From Hypsibius dujardini (taxonomy: Eukaryota > Tardigrada > Eutardigrada > Parachela > Hypsibiidae), in NCBI GenBank assembly GCA_001579985.1, contig LRSR01012120.1, forward strand, positions 1 to 39,847: DNA of 39,847 bases. The letters run 5' to 3'. Shown piece after piece: positions 1-11,600 of the stretch. The notes below the pieces were generated by a model. It ran no database searches. It was not told the DNA's origin and was given only the letters and a program-made list of their open reading frames with translations. The first letter of the stretch is position 1; each line of letters opens with the position of its first letter. The position numbers and the translations under genes are program-made.

Positions 1-673
1 TATTTTTATTATTTTATTATATTAAATATTTTATTTATTTAATAATAATTTATAAATATTATTTAATATTTAATATTATTATACTATTATTAGAAATATT
101 TGAAGGGATTAATGAAGATATTGTACATTTTTAAGGTTAAGTATTCATAGTAAGAAGAATTCACATCGTGTTCTTTGATCGATATTCCGGAGGTTCACTC
201 ATCCCAAGAGCCGGAACAAACAGTTCTCCAACCATCGCGCGCAAGGTTGCCAGAAATGCGACTTACGTCTTAACACTTTGTGCTTGTAGAGTCCGTGGAC
301 AAACTGCCAAATTAATCACCACATGGGCAGGTAATATATCATCAGCACCTCTTTCCCCATGTTAAGTTAACCACCATCTTTAGTGTGAAGATTTCGCAAC
401 GGCCAGCAGAATCTTCTATCGCCACGGTTTACGTATCGGCATGCTCAATTGACACTCAATAAATAAAAACTCGTCAACATCGCATATCAGAGAGTCATAC
501 ATGCATGTACACAAATTCGGTAAACAACGCAACACTGCGTGTGATCCTGCTTGACGTTGATGAGGACGGATTGGTCAACCTTTGATTGCCACGCTTTCGT
601 CGTAATCGTAGCGGACCTTCGAAAGAGTCCTTCGTGTACCGTTCCATTGCGCTACAGTGATTTTGCATAACAC
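1..673. other. AT-rich intergenic sequence, no gene seen
   Basis: The first 160 bases are almost pure A/T (runs of TTTATT and AATATT). The rest is mixed-composition sequence with short chance ORFs only (for example 168-365 on the plus strand). No family similarity, splice pattern or RNA gene was recognised. Confidence 0.5.
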
Positions 674-1399
674 AGGCAGTAATGGAGATTTTCCCTCCTG
701 ATCGGCAAGAGTTTTTTCACAAATAGCTACCTATTTATCATGATTTATCATAGGAGTCTCAGCGTGGAAATCACATTACCGGTTTCAGAAAAGAATAACA
801 AAGAAAAATACTTCCCCGGCCAGTTTGTGTTGTGAGTGGAGGCTTGATTGATTGAAAGCTTGTTATTTTCCTTGATTTTCACTGTAAAAAATGCCAATTT
901 TTCAGAACATATTTAAAACAGTTGTTTTGACACTGCTCCATGTCAAATTTGATTTGAAGTCGATTGGCATAAGCCGAATATTTTTAAAATTTTAGGGGGC
1001 GGAGCTGTAGGCCAGCTCTGGTAGGCTACGCTCGAGTTTTTTGTCCCTCATTACAGATACACGCAGCTCCGTCCCCTAACAATTTAACAATTTTCGGCTG
1101 ATGCCAATCGATTTTAAATTAAATTTGGCATGGGATGGTGTTAAAAGATTTGCTTTAAAGTTATTTATAAAAATGAACAATTATTAACAGTGAAAATCCA
1201 GGAAAATAGTAAGCTTTCAATCAATCAAGCGTCCACTCACAACACAAACTGGCTGAGGAAGTATTTTTCTTCCTTATTTTTTTCTGAAACCGGTAATGTG
1301 ATTTCCACGCTGAGACTCCTATGATAAATCATGATAAATAGTTAGCTATTTGTGAAAAAAACTCTTGCCGATCAGGAGGGAAAATCTCCATTACTGCCC
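674..1399. repeat. Large foldback (inverted-repeat) element, family 1 copy a
   Basis: The sequence starting GGCAGTAATGGAGATTTTCC near 676 returns as its reverse complement ending near 1398. The arms (about 674-1008 and 1062-1399) stay aligned with few mismatches down to a short loop near 1010-1060, where GGGGCGGAGCTG pairs with CAGCTCCGTCCCC. There is no ORF long enough for a transposase, so this looks like a non-autonomous foldback/MITE-type element. The innermost stem (TCGATTGGCATAAGCCGAAT) recurs in the element at 3866-4245. A target-site duplication was not clear. Confidence 0.85.
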
Positions 1400-3865
1400 T
1401 AGTAATTATTTCCCAACCCCTTAAGGCGATGGCCCTTAAGACGATGGAGCAACGTCAAATTCTACAAAAAAATAACTGACTTTTTTATATCATCGGAAAG
1501 ACCAAAAAATTTGCCGCATTCTAAAGGAAACTTTGTAGTAAAAAATAATTCTCAGAATGGCGAAATCGTCAGCGAAAGAAATTGTATTTGAAAAATGGTG
1601 CCGAGGAGAGGGATAGTAAAGGCGGTTGCTCCCTTCTACCTCCTATCCCTGCTTTGCCCATAGATTTTATTCTAATTAATCTAATGTGGGACATGCATCT
1701 CATTTGAAAAAAATCCGACGAAATTCATTCAATCGTGTCAGTTTTCCATAACAAGTTCAGAGGATGTTTCCGAACTGTTTTTGCCCCGTTTTCGAACTAC
1801 CATCATGTCTGGCAGATTGTCCAGCCGACTCATGCAGTGCTACGTTATCTCATATCTTTGTTCAATTTGGCGTCATGTGACAAAAAGGTTTTTAAAATAA
1901 AATTTAATATTATTGTCAAATATCTCGGCAAATTAGTTTTGAATTCATGCCATGGGTTTTGGGCTGGGTCTCCAACTGACGACTTTTCAAAAACAATTTT
2001 GTACATATTTTTACTCTTACTTTTAATTTCGTTTGCAGCAGAATTTAGTAATAGATTTCAGAATTCACGACCAAACTGAGATGACGACAAAATCGAGCGA
2101 AAACTATTTCGTTGTGAGTTGTGAGTTGTGACCAGATTACAAATGAGGAAAACGATTGGGCAGATTCCCCCCTCAATCGGCACTTTTACTTTCTCTCCCC
2201 ACACATTGACCGCTCATCTGTATATCTCTCATACGCCAAAGAGTGTGTGACTGCCTGTTTTTCGCGGTGCTTGAGTTTGAAAGTGTCGCACGAAAGAAAA
2301 ATGCGGGAGCTCAGCAGTTTTTTGACGGCTTTTCAAGTCGCCCCGTTCTTCACAAACACACACACACACTACACTGCAGGTCGAGCGCTTGTTTTTCTTT
2401 GTATGGAGCGAGGGTGAGTGAGTGATCTACAATCTACGAGAGGGTCCTTTGACGTTTTGTGTTTGCTTCTAGACAAGTTCTCGAGAAAATGCGTCTCGCG
2501 CTTAGAAGAAGAAGAAGAAACTTTGTCCGTATAATAAGCCCAAGTGTAAACTCAAAGAGGAATGATGCGCAGGTCTTCAAGTTCGGCGGGCAAAAAAACA
2601 CGCGCTCACTCGATTTGTGGCGAATTATGACAGATAGAAAGAGAGAAGAGGGAGGGTTCGCCGGGTTAATCCGTGGGAAGCCACGTTGCGAAAAAAAATT
2701 GTTTGGTCGCGCCGCTTGGAAAAGGCAACTCTGTGTGTGTGTGTGTGTGTATGTGTGTATAACAGTAAAAGTAAATAGAGAATTTGAAGGTCCTTGCTGC
2801 ATCGTTTTAGAATGCGAAATAAAAAAGTCGGGAAACTTTGAAAATCAAGCGCTTAAGAAAAGCCGATACCATATCTGTCATGCGGCTAATTATAATTTAG
2901 AACACATCAACCGGAGTTTTAGTCAGGTATAGTACAGTCAGCCCCAAGAAAAACTCCGCTTGCACAACATAGACTTTTTGCGCATAGAGAGCGATATGGT
3001 GCGACAAGTGTGCCGGAATATCTATGATATTAAGAGATGTAGGTAATTGAACCGAGTAGCCCACCAAAACTTGGCTATCTCGTGATCTCGAAAAACAAAT
3101 AGCAGTTTACTTGTGTAAAGGACTGCAACAACTGATGACTTAATCGCAGGGAAACTGCCCAAAATAACCGAATTCGAGTTTTTATCAGCTGTTTTTGCAG
3201 CTTTTCATGACTCTTTTTTCTGTTGCTGCTATTGCTCTTGATTGGCTGATTTAGTAAAATTTGATTTAAAAATGGTCATAGGAAGGCGAATTCCTCCTGA
3301 AGTAGCAATGGCAGTTCACACTTTGCGGCAGAAATTTATGCAGAATTCTGGATTTCGATCAGGGTATTGAGGTTTAACGTTTTAAATTCTAGTTATTAAC
3401 TCTGTTTCTCAAAATGTTTGTGATGTTTAAATTTCCCGATTCCGAAGTTGTTTTTTTCTCATGCTTTGAATTGTTCGAAATTTTATTCCTGATATTTTAC
3501 TTTTTATTGCTTGCTTGCTCGCGTTTGATTCGAAATATAATGTATAATTATGCATTACGTGTGCACTGCATGTTCTGATTGGTCGTCACAAACGGTGCAA
3601 TTTAGGGCGGAGTTTTCAGCCAGTTTGAACAGCAAAAGTCACGTGACCGACTGTATCACAGCCCCCAGCGTGCTTTTTTTCACCAATAAAATTGACCAAA
3701 ATCCATAAATTAAACGTGCCTCTCCCCAAGTGGGACCTTTACTTGGCCGAGGTAAAAATAGTGTTCGAAAAGTGGCTGAAAAGTGTTGTAAAGTTGATCA
3801 TAAATCAATTCATACGTTTTTCAATACTTTTGATGATTTTCAAAGTATATTTATCGGTCAGGATC
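1400..3865. other. Intergenic sequence with simple repeats, no supported gene
   Basis: About 2.5 kb with no recognisable gene. It holds a (CA)n stretch near 2357-2370, a (GT)n stretch near 2731-2757, and an approximate direct repeat (CCTTAAGGCGATGG / CCCTTAAGACGATGG) near 1421-1446. Open frames at 1735-2079, 2121-2417 and 2459-2932 run through low-complexity sequence and show no family signature. Confidence 0.4.
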
Positions 3866-4245
3866 TGGGAAAACAGTGGAAGATTGCGTTTTCCCTGAAC
3901 TTCACTGTCGTAATTTCAATCTGAGAAAAGGTTATTTTTAAAAGAATGATTTGAAATGTTTCTCTCAAATTAAAATTAAAATCGACTGGCATTAGCAGAA
4001 TCTGTTTTAGATGTGAGATGGCGGAGTCATGCGTCACTTCTGGAATATGGATCGGAAGCTTCCCGCCAGGCTCGAGAACAGACCGTGGCTGCGCCCCCTG
4101 ACCTCCAAAAGATTCTGCCAATGCAACAGTCAATCGATTTTCAAATTGAATTTGAGAAGGACCAAGTAAAAATCTTTTTCCCTAATTGAAGTTTTTTTCA
4201 GTCTAAATCAAGACAAACAGTCTTCCAGCGTTTTCCCAAGTTTTA
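3866..4245. repeat. Diverged foldback element, family 1 copy b
   Basis: The inner arms around 3961-4010 and 4108-4160 are reverse complements (ATCGACTGGCATTAGCAGAAT against ATTCTGCCAATG...CAATCGAT). The outer arms (CTGGGAAAACAGTGGAAGAT near 3865 against the complement of CTTCCAGCGTTTTCCCAAG near 4225) are more diverged. The inner stem and the following GGCGGAG segment match the element at 674-1399, so the two are probably members of one family. This copy looks older. Confidence 0.65.
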
Positions 4246-4740
4246 CAATCTTCCGAAAAAAGTTTATAGAGCCTGGCCTGACTGATCATATTAATTTAGA
4301 AAATCATCATAATTATAGATCTGCGAGAAAAAAAAACAGGAAGCAGAGTCATTTTGCCTTCCACCTTTGAAAATCGTCCCAATTTATCTATAGAGACAGT
4401 TTGATCTTTTTTTGTCAGTTTTATTCTTATTGAAGAGGAAAAACTTCCCTCCCCGTACAAACTGCCCCCTCCCCTCTCAATTAATGCGCAACACCCTTCG
4501 ACGCGGCACGTGATTTCAAAACGTATTAAATGCTCGAAGATGTAGCTAAAACGTGCTACACGAAGATAGAAAAACGGCCAATGATGCTCAAACTTCTTAA
4601 TTGTTCAATACTATGCACGGTGACGGTGAAATAAAAATGAGTAAACCATAAATTTCGTTCATTAAGGTACGTGTTTGCTTGCTCTTTTTTAATGCTCTTT
4701 GTAAATTTTCACTAGAACAAAAATGTCTACAGGAAACGTA

Positions 4741-4937
4741 TACCAAGGAAACGCGGAGAGTTGAATCGCTAAATGGGCTGAATCGGTCGGGTGATGGAGG
4801 GCGCCACAAGTGTAAATTGTAAAGAACGGTGTGTGTGAAGCTGGATGAGTGTTGTTTACAATTTACACTTGTGGCGCCCTCTGCCAACCGACCGATTCAA
4901 CCCATGTAGCGATTCAACCCGCCGCGTTTCCTTGGTA
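4741..4937. repeat. Short MITE with TA target, family 2 copy a
   Basis: A near-palindromic element of about 197 bp with termini TACCAAGGAAACGC and GCGTTTCCTTGGTA. The arms contain the GATTCAACCC / GGGTTGAATC type motif and the interior contains TGTGTGAAGCTGGATGAGTG. A second copy with the same termini and core lies at 10670-10850. The terminal TA on both sides fits a TA target-site duplication, as in Tc1/mariner-type MITEs; the superfamily assignment is inference. No coding capacity. Confidence 0.85.
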
Positions 4938-5732
4938 TATATATATACTTCCCACATAACTACGCCCCTCCCCCCATACTTTGAAATATACTTTGAAAAT
5001 TATCAAAATATGGCTCTATTGAAAAACATGAATTGATTTATGGTCCACTCAACAATAACTTTGCAACCACTTATTGGACATAGATTGTTTTGCGTGGGAG
5101 CGACTCCAAAAGTCAGTGTTGTTTGAAAAAGGGTTTTTTATTTTAATTTAATTAAAAAATGTAATCTGTGGCGAGATTAAATAAAATATCGTTTAAATAT
5201 ATTTAAAATCACCGAACCCATTTCAAATAAAAATATTATTTAAATATAATCTTCATTTTATGTAAAAGACAACTACGATGACACTGTTCAACAGCCTGCA
5301 GCGACGGATTTGATTGATTGATAGTACAACGCATTCAGTGTCGTTTAAAATATGAAAACGCTAGAAGAGAACAATTCATCGTCCGAACAATCGGCTATTT
5401 TGGCGAGCCAGTCAGTACAAGATAGTGTGAGTAAATCAATCAAACGATCAACAAATCGGTAGAACGTAAAGTTCTCTCTGTTCAATCAGCCAATCCGTTG
5501 TATGACTTCACTACGAGGTTTTTAAATAGACAAACAACACTAGGTGCGAAAAGTGCGACCGTTCGTTTCCGCTAATAAGCGGACCGCTTCCTCTGTGGCC
5601 GCCGAGCGGATCCGCTAAATGGTAAATCGAAATTCCCATTGGGATTCTCCATCGACTGCTGCTGTACTTCTTCCTTAACTTTTTTTATTATTATAGAGAG
5701 CAAAAATAATATAGTTTTTTTTACATCGAAAA
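4938..5732. other. Upstream region of the cardiolipin synthase gene
   Basis: AT-rich to about 5300, then mixed composition. A GC-richer stretch at 5545-5620 contains partly symmetric GCGGACCGC/GCGGATCCGC motifs and could be the promoter area of the downstream plus-strand gene. A 25-codon open segment at 5352-5426 ends at a GTGAGT, which would suit a small first exon, but nothing confirms it. Confidence 0.3.
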
Positions 5733-7722
5733 ATGCAATTTGCATCGGGTTTGATTAGACGAGAAATATTTTGCACCGCGTCCCATGGATATCGCTTCCG
5801 CCATTCGGCTCTTCCCTCTCTTCGCTTTAATTTCTCCTCTTCCGCCGCCGCGTGCACAATGGACGAATCCGGCCAGAAAGAGCAGACCCATCGTTCGCGT
5901 TACCAGAAACACCGCAAAAGCTTCGTCCAGCGGAAGGATCAGATTGTTACGCAGTGGAGAAGCAGGCAAAAAGAATTCAGCCAGGATATCAAAGATCTTG
6001 CTCTGGTTTGTACTATTTTGGCCATTTCAGTTAATTAAGTTTAGAAAACAAATTTGCGGCTGCGTCACTTTACATTTTTAAATGGTTTGAGTGTGAGATT
6101 CTGAATTGTCACCCAGTTAAAAGTGAATTGTTTAGATACCACATTGGCTCATGCCGATGCCTGGTTGATTGATCGATTGAGCGACATCAATATTTCTATC
6201 GTTCTGTTCAATGATTGATGTATTTGAAAGGAATTTGCGAATAATTTTAAAGATCTCGTTCTGGTATATGTGTTATTTTGTTCTCATGTAATTTTTAGAA
6301 AAAAGTATGTGGTTACTCTATCTCAATTTTTTTCAACTGGTTTGAGTGAGAGACTGAATTTTTATCCAGTTACCAGCGGTTTGTTTCGATATCTCATTAG
6401 CTCATGCATGTCTTCGGTTGATTGATCGATTCAACGATATCAATATTTCTCTTGTTCTAGCTTCTGTCCGTTGATTGATGTATTGAAAAGGATACGTTAA
6501 AATTTTAAAAAATCACTCTAGTTTGCATCGTTTAAAATGTCGATTTTTTGTTTATAGAACGTAGTTTTATTACTATTATTGTAATTTTCAATTTGTGGAA
6601 AGGTTCCAAATCCAAATTCAGAATTTCATCATTTTAAAGTGAAGTTTCTTGGTTTATGCTCTTTTCATCATGTTCACGGTGGTAGGCCTTTGGTTGATTG
6701 ATCTATTGGAATGAACAGCAATATTTCCGTATCTGGCGATTGATTGATGTATTGCTTAAAGTTTTGCCGGGTGTTAACTGTCGAGTTTCTGAAGAATTGT
6801 TTGTTGTTATTACAGAAGGAAAATATATTCACAATACCGAACCTCCTGTGCATAATCCGGATTGGACTGACGCCGTATGTGGGATACCTAGTGCTCAACG
6901 GAGAATACAATTGGGCATGTTACATCTTTGCATTCGCTGGCTTCACAGACTTGGTACGGGTATCCCTGGTGGAGGGGAGAGGACGGTTAATTTTTAGGCA
7001 GACAGACGAACGGATGGATGGCTAGAGGACAGGCAGGCTCGCAGGCAGGCAGGCAGGCAGGCAGGCAGACACACAGACACACAGACACACAGACACACAG
7101 ACAGGCAGACAGACAAACCGAAAATAGACAGGCTAGCTTACATCCTGACACTCAGACATACAGACAGAAGGAGAACTACATACGAAGTTGGATTAACGTC
7201 TTAAACGTGTTTACTTTTCTTTCAGCTGGACGGATGGATAGCACGTCGCTGGGTCAGCCAACGCTCAATGGCAGGAAGCTTTCTTGATCCCCTAGCTGAT
7301 AAGTTGCTGGTAACCACGCTAGTTCTCACCTTAACGGCGGTACATCTCATCCCGGGTAGGATCCCGTAATGTGAAAATTCCATCTTCGCCCCTTGCAAGT
7401 GTTTTATTTTATTTTTAACGTAGTTCCATTGACCGCCCTGATTGTCTTTCGAGATATCTGTCTCATCGCCGCTGCCTTCGTCATTCGTTATCGTTCCTTG
7501 CCGCCACCGGTAAAATTAGTACTGCATGTAGTAGAGTAGTAGCTGTCCATCTTCAAATTATGTTTTCAATTGTCTGTCAGCCAAACATTGCTTCAGTCGT
7601 ATCTCCTTTCAGATTACCTTCAAACGCTACTTTGATTTGACCTATGCAAGCGCCAGTTTATCACCGACAACGCTCAGCAAGGTAAGGCATTAGAATAGAC
7701 AGAAACAGACAGACAGGCAAAC

Positions 7723-7795
<73 letters not shown>

Positions 7796-8259
7796 CAAAC
7801 AAGCAAACAAGCAAACACACAGACAGACAAACAAACAAACAGACAGACAGACAGACAGACAGACGGACAGACAGACAGACATACAGACCGTCAGTCAGTC
7901 AGTGGATGTGAATCCGATAAAATACGTATGTATGAAACATTTTTGGGGTATGTTCTTCATTGAAGTACAACACCGGAGTGCAACTTGCACTGGTATTAGC
8001 TACCCTGGGAGCACCGGTGTTCGGCTACGTAGACCACTCTGCCCTTCACGCGCTTTGGTAAGTTTCTGTATCACCAGTGGATCTCTTCACCCGCAAACAC
8101 CTTATCACGCTCTTTCATGGCTTTCGTTGTTTGCTCTGTTCCAGGTACATCACGGCGGCTAGTACCTTGGCATCCAGTGCCAGCTATATGTTCCAAAAGG
8201 ACACCTTCAGGTACCTCATCCCCTCCAGGACGAAAACGCCCCCTTCCACGGGACACTGA
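5733..8259 (+). CDS. CRLS1: Cardiolipin synthase (CMP-forming), mitochondrial, 7 exons
   Basis: Condenses CDP-diacylglycerol with phosphatidylglycerol to make cardiolipin in the mitochondrial inner membrane. Exons: 5733-6005, 6816-6953, 7226-7355, 7424-7509, 7613-7681, 7966-8057, 8145-8259. All junctions are GT/AG in matching phase and sum to 903 nt (300 aa plus stop), close to the roughly 301 aa of the human protein. Exon 1 gives an Arg/Ser-rich, acid-poor N-terminus ([15 protein letters not shown]...) suited to mitochondrial import. The CDP-alcohol phosphatidyltransferase signature DG-x2-AR-x9-G-x3-D-x3-D is complete (DLLDGWIAR, then GSFLDPLAD) and its first Asp is separated from the rest by intron 2. 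Further family blocks are [12 protein letters not shown], the [14 protein letters not shown] region and [19 protein letters not shown]. Introns 2 and 5 contain CAGA arrays and intron 1 contains a tandem repeat. The first-exon start is the least certain part. Confidence 0.93.
5985..6760 (+). repeat. About 245-bp tandem repeat, three diverged units, spanning the exon 1 donor
   Basis: Three diverged units begin near 5990, 6240 and 6510. Each opens with a version of AAAGATCT(T/C)G(C/T)TCTGGT, then TTATTTTG-like sequence, TGGTTTGAGTG, CCAGTTA, TTGATTGATCGATT, CAATATTTCT and GATTGATGTATT. The first unit begins inside exon 1 and contains the functional donor, so the intron appears to have grown by copying an exon-end plus donor segment. 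Unit 3 is the most eroded. Confidence 0.7.
7021..7115 (+). repeat. (CAGG/CAGA)n array in CRLS1 intron 2
   Basis: GGCA and GACA/CACA tetranucleotide units, about 65 bp downstream of the exon 2 splice donor. It is one of many related tetranucleotide arrays in the window. Confidence 0.9.
7696..7905 (+). repeat. (CAGA)n array in CRLS1 intron 5
   Basis: A long run of CAGA units with interspersed CAAA/CAAG variants, starting about 15 bp after the exon 5 donor. On the minus strand it translates as a Cys/Leu/Ser/Val repeat, which is an artefact of the tetranucleotide. Confidence 0.95.
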
Positions 8260-8616
8260 GAAGATAATTTTAGGCATTTCCCTTTTAATTTGTTACCTTT
8301 TTAATTGATTTAATTCACCTCCACAATTTGCTGTTGATGTTTGGATAGCTTTACCTCGCCTTGTATAAAGAACCCACCCACCCATCAATTCATCCATCAA
8401 TCAATCAATCCATTATTCCAGCCATACAATCATCTATCAATCAATCCATCCATCCATCAAACGCATTATTTTTAGATTACGTTTTATACTTTTGCACAGC
8501 TGTTATGCTACATCCCGTGTGATTTATACTTGAGTGAGTGCTGTATAAGTCGTATTCTGTAGGAAGTAGTACGCCGTATAGACTCTTGTGACCATATCTC
8601 AAGAGTTAATAGAAGA
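8260..8616. other. Convergent 3' intergenic spacer with (ATCA/ATCC)n repeat
   Basis: The 357 bp between the stops of two convergent genes. It contains an ATCAATCA/ATCCATCC-rich microsatellite at about 8377-8465. No clear AATAAA was found close to either stop; the nearest plus-strand AATAAA is near 8852, inside the neighbouring gene. Confidence 0.6.
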
Positions 8617-11600
8617 TCAATTGGTGTGATGGTCTTGTGTCTGTATAGTCTTCAGGGTTACCCGTGAGGTGTGGGGGATGAGCAGGGCTTTCTCCTGAAA
8701 ACGGGCTAGCTCCAGTTGCCACCAGTTATGGACAACCTGGTTGAAGTTCCGACGATGCCAACTGCAGGAAAACCACTCCATTAATTAATATTTTGCATTT
8801 TTTTAATTGTTCTTGTTATAATTCATAATTCATACTATCGAGCAAGATTTCAATAAATGGCGATTTTAGTGTGTCAAATTTATACCCGGCTAACAGGCCA
8901 ACACTCGTGATCAGGACACAAATGACCACCACCAGTACCGTTGTCGTTGTTGAAGTACCACCTGAAAGTGTTATTCTTCTTTATATTTAACAACGGCAAA
9001 ATAAATCAAGTACTCTTGGATGTTTCTTTGCTCTCTGACCTTGAACATTACAAGGCCCATCGGCGCCGGAGAATCCACAGACAGGCACATCTGGTGGGGG
9101 TTTGCGGTCACTCGTTGGCCAATCGACTGAGCCAGTCCACTCTAATCGTAGAGCTCGCGGTTTCGGGTATTGATAAGTCCCAACCAGCTGGCAAAGAAAG
9201 ATGTACAACCATGAGCTTCAAAACAAAAACGCCAAAATGACAAAACTAATATTGTTAATATTTCCGCAATATTTAAATTCACAATACTCAGTGCCCAAGA
9301 GAACTGAACGCAAAGACAATAGCGCCGGAGTTTCTTTTCAATAAAGAACATAAAAAATGAACTATCTCAGTTTCAAATTTTAAATGATATATTTTTTATG
9401 AACACGCATTTTATTTAACATTAACTCGCTTTGGATTTCGGTTCTTTTATTAACACTTAATCATCCTTTTATTATTTATTTTGATTTCAATTTTTATGAA
9501 CACAATTTAGGCCATACTTAAAGCAAAAAAAACAAACGTAAAATATATTAACTGCAGATTTTAAATAGTGCATTTGTCTGCGCACGTTTTATTTAAAGTG
9601 AAGCTGTATTTTTTGGCTCTTTTAATCAGCGTTTATTTCATTTTTAAATAATACATTTTATCCGCTACCTGAAGCGACATTGTGGCGGTGTTGAATCCAA
9701 AAATGTTGACGTCCAAATTTCGTGCTCGACCGGCATTGACGAATGCCCGTCCGGTGGATAAATTGAACGTTCGATTGGACATTCGCTGCGCTAATTTCCG
9801 ACCATCCCAAAATCCGCTACTCTTTTCCGATTCATTAACCACAGCGGCAAAGAATTCAACGATGTCATATGAAGACTTGACGGAAAAGTTGTCCAACGGC
9901 CTGGTCTCATTGTTGTAGATGACGTTATTATAAAGTTCAAGTGATCTTTCAGCCAGGGCAGAATTCATTTCTTGAAGGTCATTTCCACCGGGTCGATACG
10001 CAATGAACAGGAAGGAACGAAAGGCCGAAAGGCTCTGGAGAAAAATTAATTATGTTTTACATACACACGTACACGTATGTCTTTATTTGAAATGTATATA
10101 AGGGACCATAATTTACTGCAAGGGGAGGGTCGCTAAACTGAGCCACCCAGCCGTAACTGGCTCCCTGGAGAGGTTGAACATGAATGAATACCTGAAATAA
10201 ATGAAAAATTGCGTGTGCGTCATAGATTTTCAAGGAAGGTCGAGATGTTTCTATTTACTTACATATTCGTCGTTAGAAATTCCCAGTCGGTCTGCCATTT
10301 TCTACATAAATATGAACCAATTAGGAACGACGATACTAATTTAAATAACTAAGATTATAAATTTTCCATAAAAAATATTATTTATTTAAAAATATTTTAC
10401 AATTGTTATTAAGATATTGTTGTTCATCTTTCTACAATGTACAGAATATTTTTCAAAACTATGCAGCTGTCCAGATCAGAATACGACTCCATTTTATATA
10501 TTTATATATTAAATAACAAATTTCACTGAACGGAAGAAAATATCACAATAATTTTCTACTTTTGTTTAATAATAATAGTGGTTATTTTTAGGAGTTTCAC
10601 ATTTGCAGAGTTATGCGTGATGCAATTTAATATATCTATCTGAAAACATTGTGTATTTAACTAATTTAATACCAGGCAAACGCTTTGGGTTGAATCACTA
10701 GATGGGTTGAATCAGTCGGGTGGCGGAGGGCGCAGCGGGCGGTCTGTGTGAAGCTGAATGAGTGTTGTTTACAATTTACACTCGTAGCGCCCTCCGCCAC
10801 CCGACTGATTCAACCCATCTAGTGATTCAACCCAAAGCGTTTGCTTGGTATGCATTGTAGTTCTACATTGGCTGGATGAATGACTAACCAGAAAGAGCGT
10901 CGCTGTTTTGCCAGACATCAATAGGACAAACACTGCAAAGGATTACACAGAAAGAACTCACAAGACAGCTAATTTGTTCACAGATGGTTGGAGGAAATAT
11001 CCAGAACACTTGGGAATTGCCCAAATTCTACAAAATTGTTTAGACATATTTCAAATGTTATTTAAAGTCGCCGAAAATGGTCTTTTTCTTTTAAATAAAA
11101 TATATTTGTTTTTAATTTAAATCAGAAATAATGGTTTAGAAATTTTGTATTTTATTTAAAATGGGATGCAGAGAAATTATTTTATTTTTATGGGAATTCC
11201 AATAACACATACGCAAGGTCTTTTAAGTAAACATGGCCACTCAAACTTTTCATGTTCAGCATGATTTGATTACTTGATTTTGTTTATTATCTGATCAAAA
11301 TCCTTAAATTGATTGCCCGATTGGTCTAAAATTATAACACTACCACACTTTAATGGATTAATTGATTGATTGGTATTACCTCACTATTGGGAAGCTAGCC
11401 GATTGGTAAGTTCTTATAATATTTTATTTTATGGCGCGGCGGAGGTCACTGCACTCTGTTTTTAATTGATACTACAAGACTGCATACTTATTTGTTATGT
11501 AATGTATTTTATTTAAATTGGACTTGAGAATTCGCGCTTTATTTAAATAATGTTTTTATTTAAAATGTGCCATTTTATTTTGAATATATTCCAAAGATAA

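Noticed and set aside
2459-2932. 157-codon plus-strand open frame with an Arg-rich start
   Set aside because: It begins with a non-ATG codon, runs through a (GT)n tract and shows no recognisable domain.
5352-5426. 25-codon ATG-initiated segment ending at GTGAGT
   Set aside because: It could be a small first exon, but no acceptor or homology links it to a downstream exon, and CRLS1 is already complete without it.
7661-7882. Open frames reading as Cys-Leu-Ser-Val repeats (also near 14400-14680, 16594-16940, 20163-20645, 28360-28726, 29877-30425, 33839-34213)
   Set aside because: They are translations of (CAGA)n/(CTGT)n tetranucleotide arrays, open in every frame because the repeat has no stop codon; they lie in introns or flanks.
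8260-8616. Kinase-homology or guanylyl cyclase exons downstream of the natriuretic-type receptor TM
   Set aside because: The sequence between the receptor stop and the convergent CRLS1 stop contains only a microsatellite and no cyclase or kinase motif; the tail exon ends in a stop in the correct phase.
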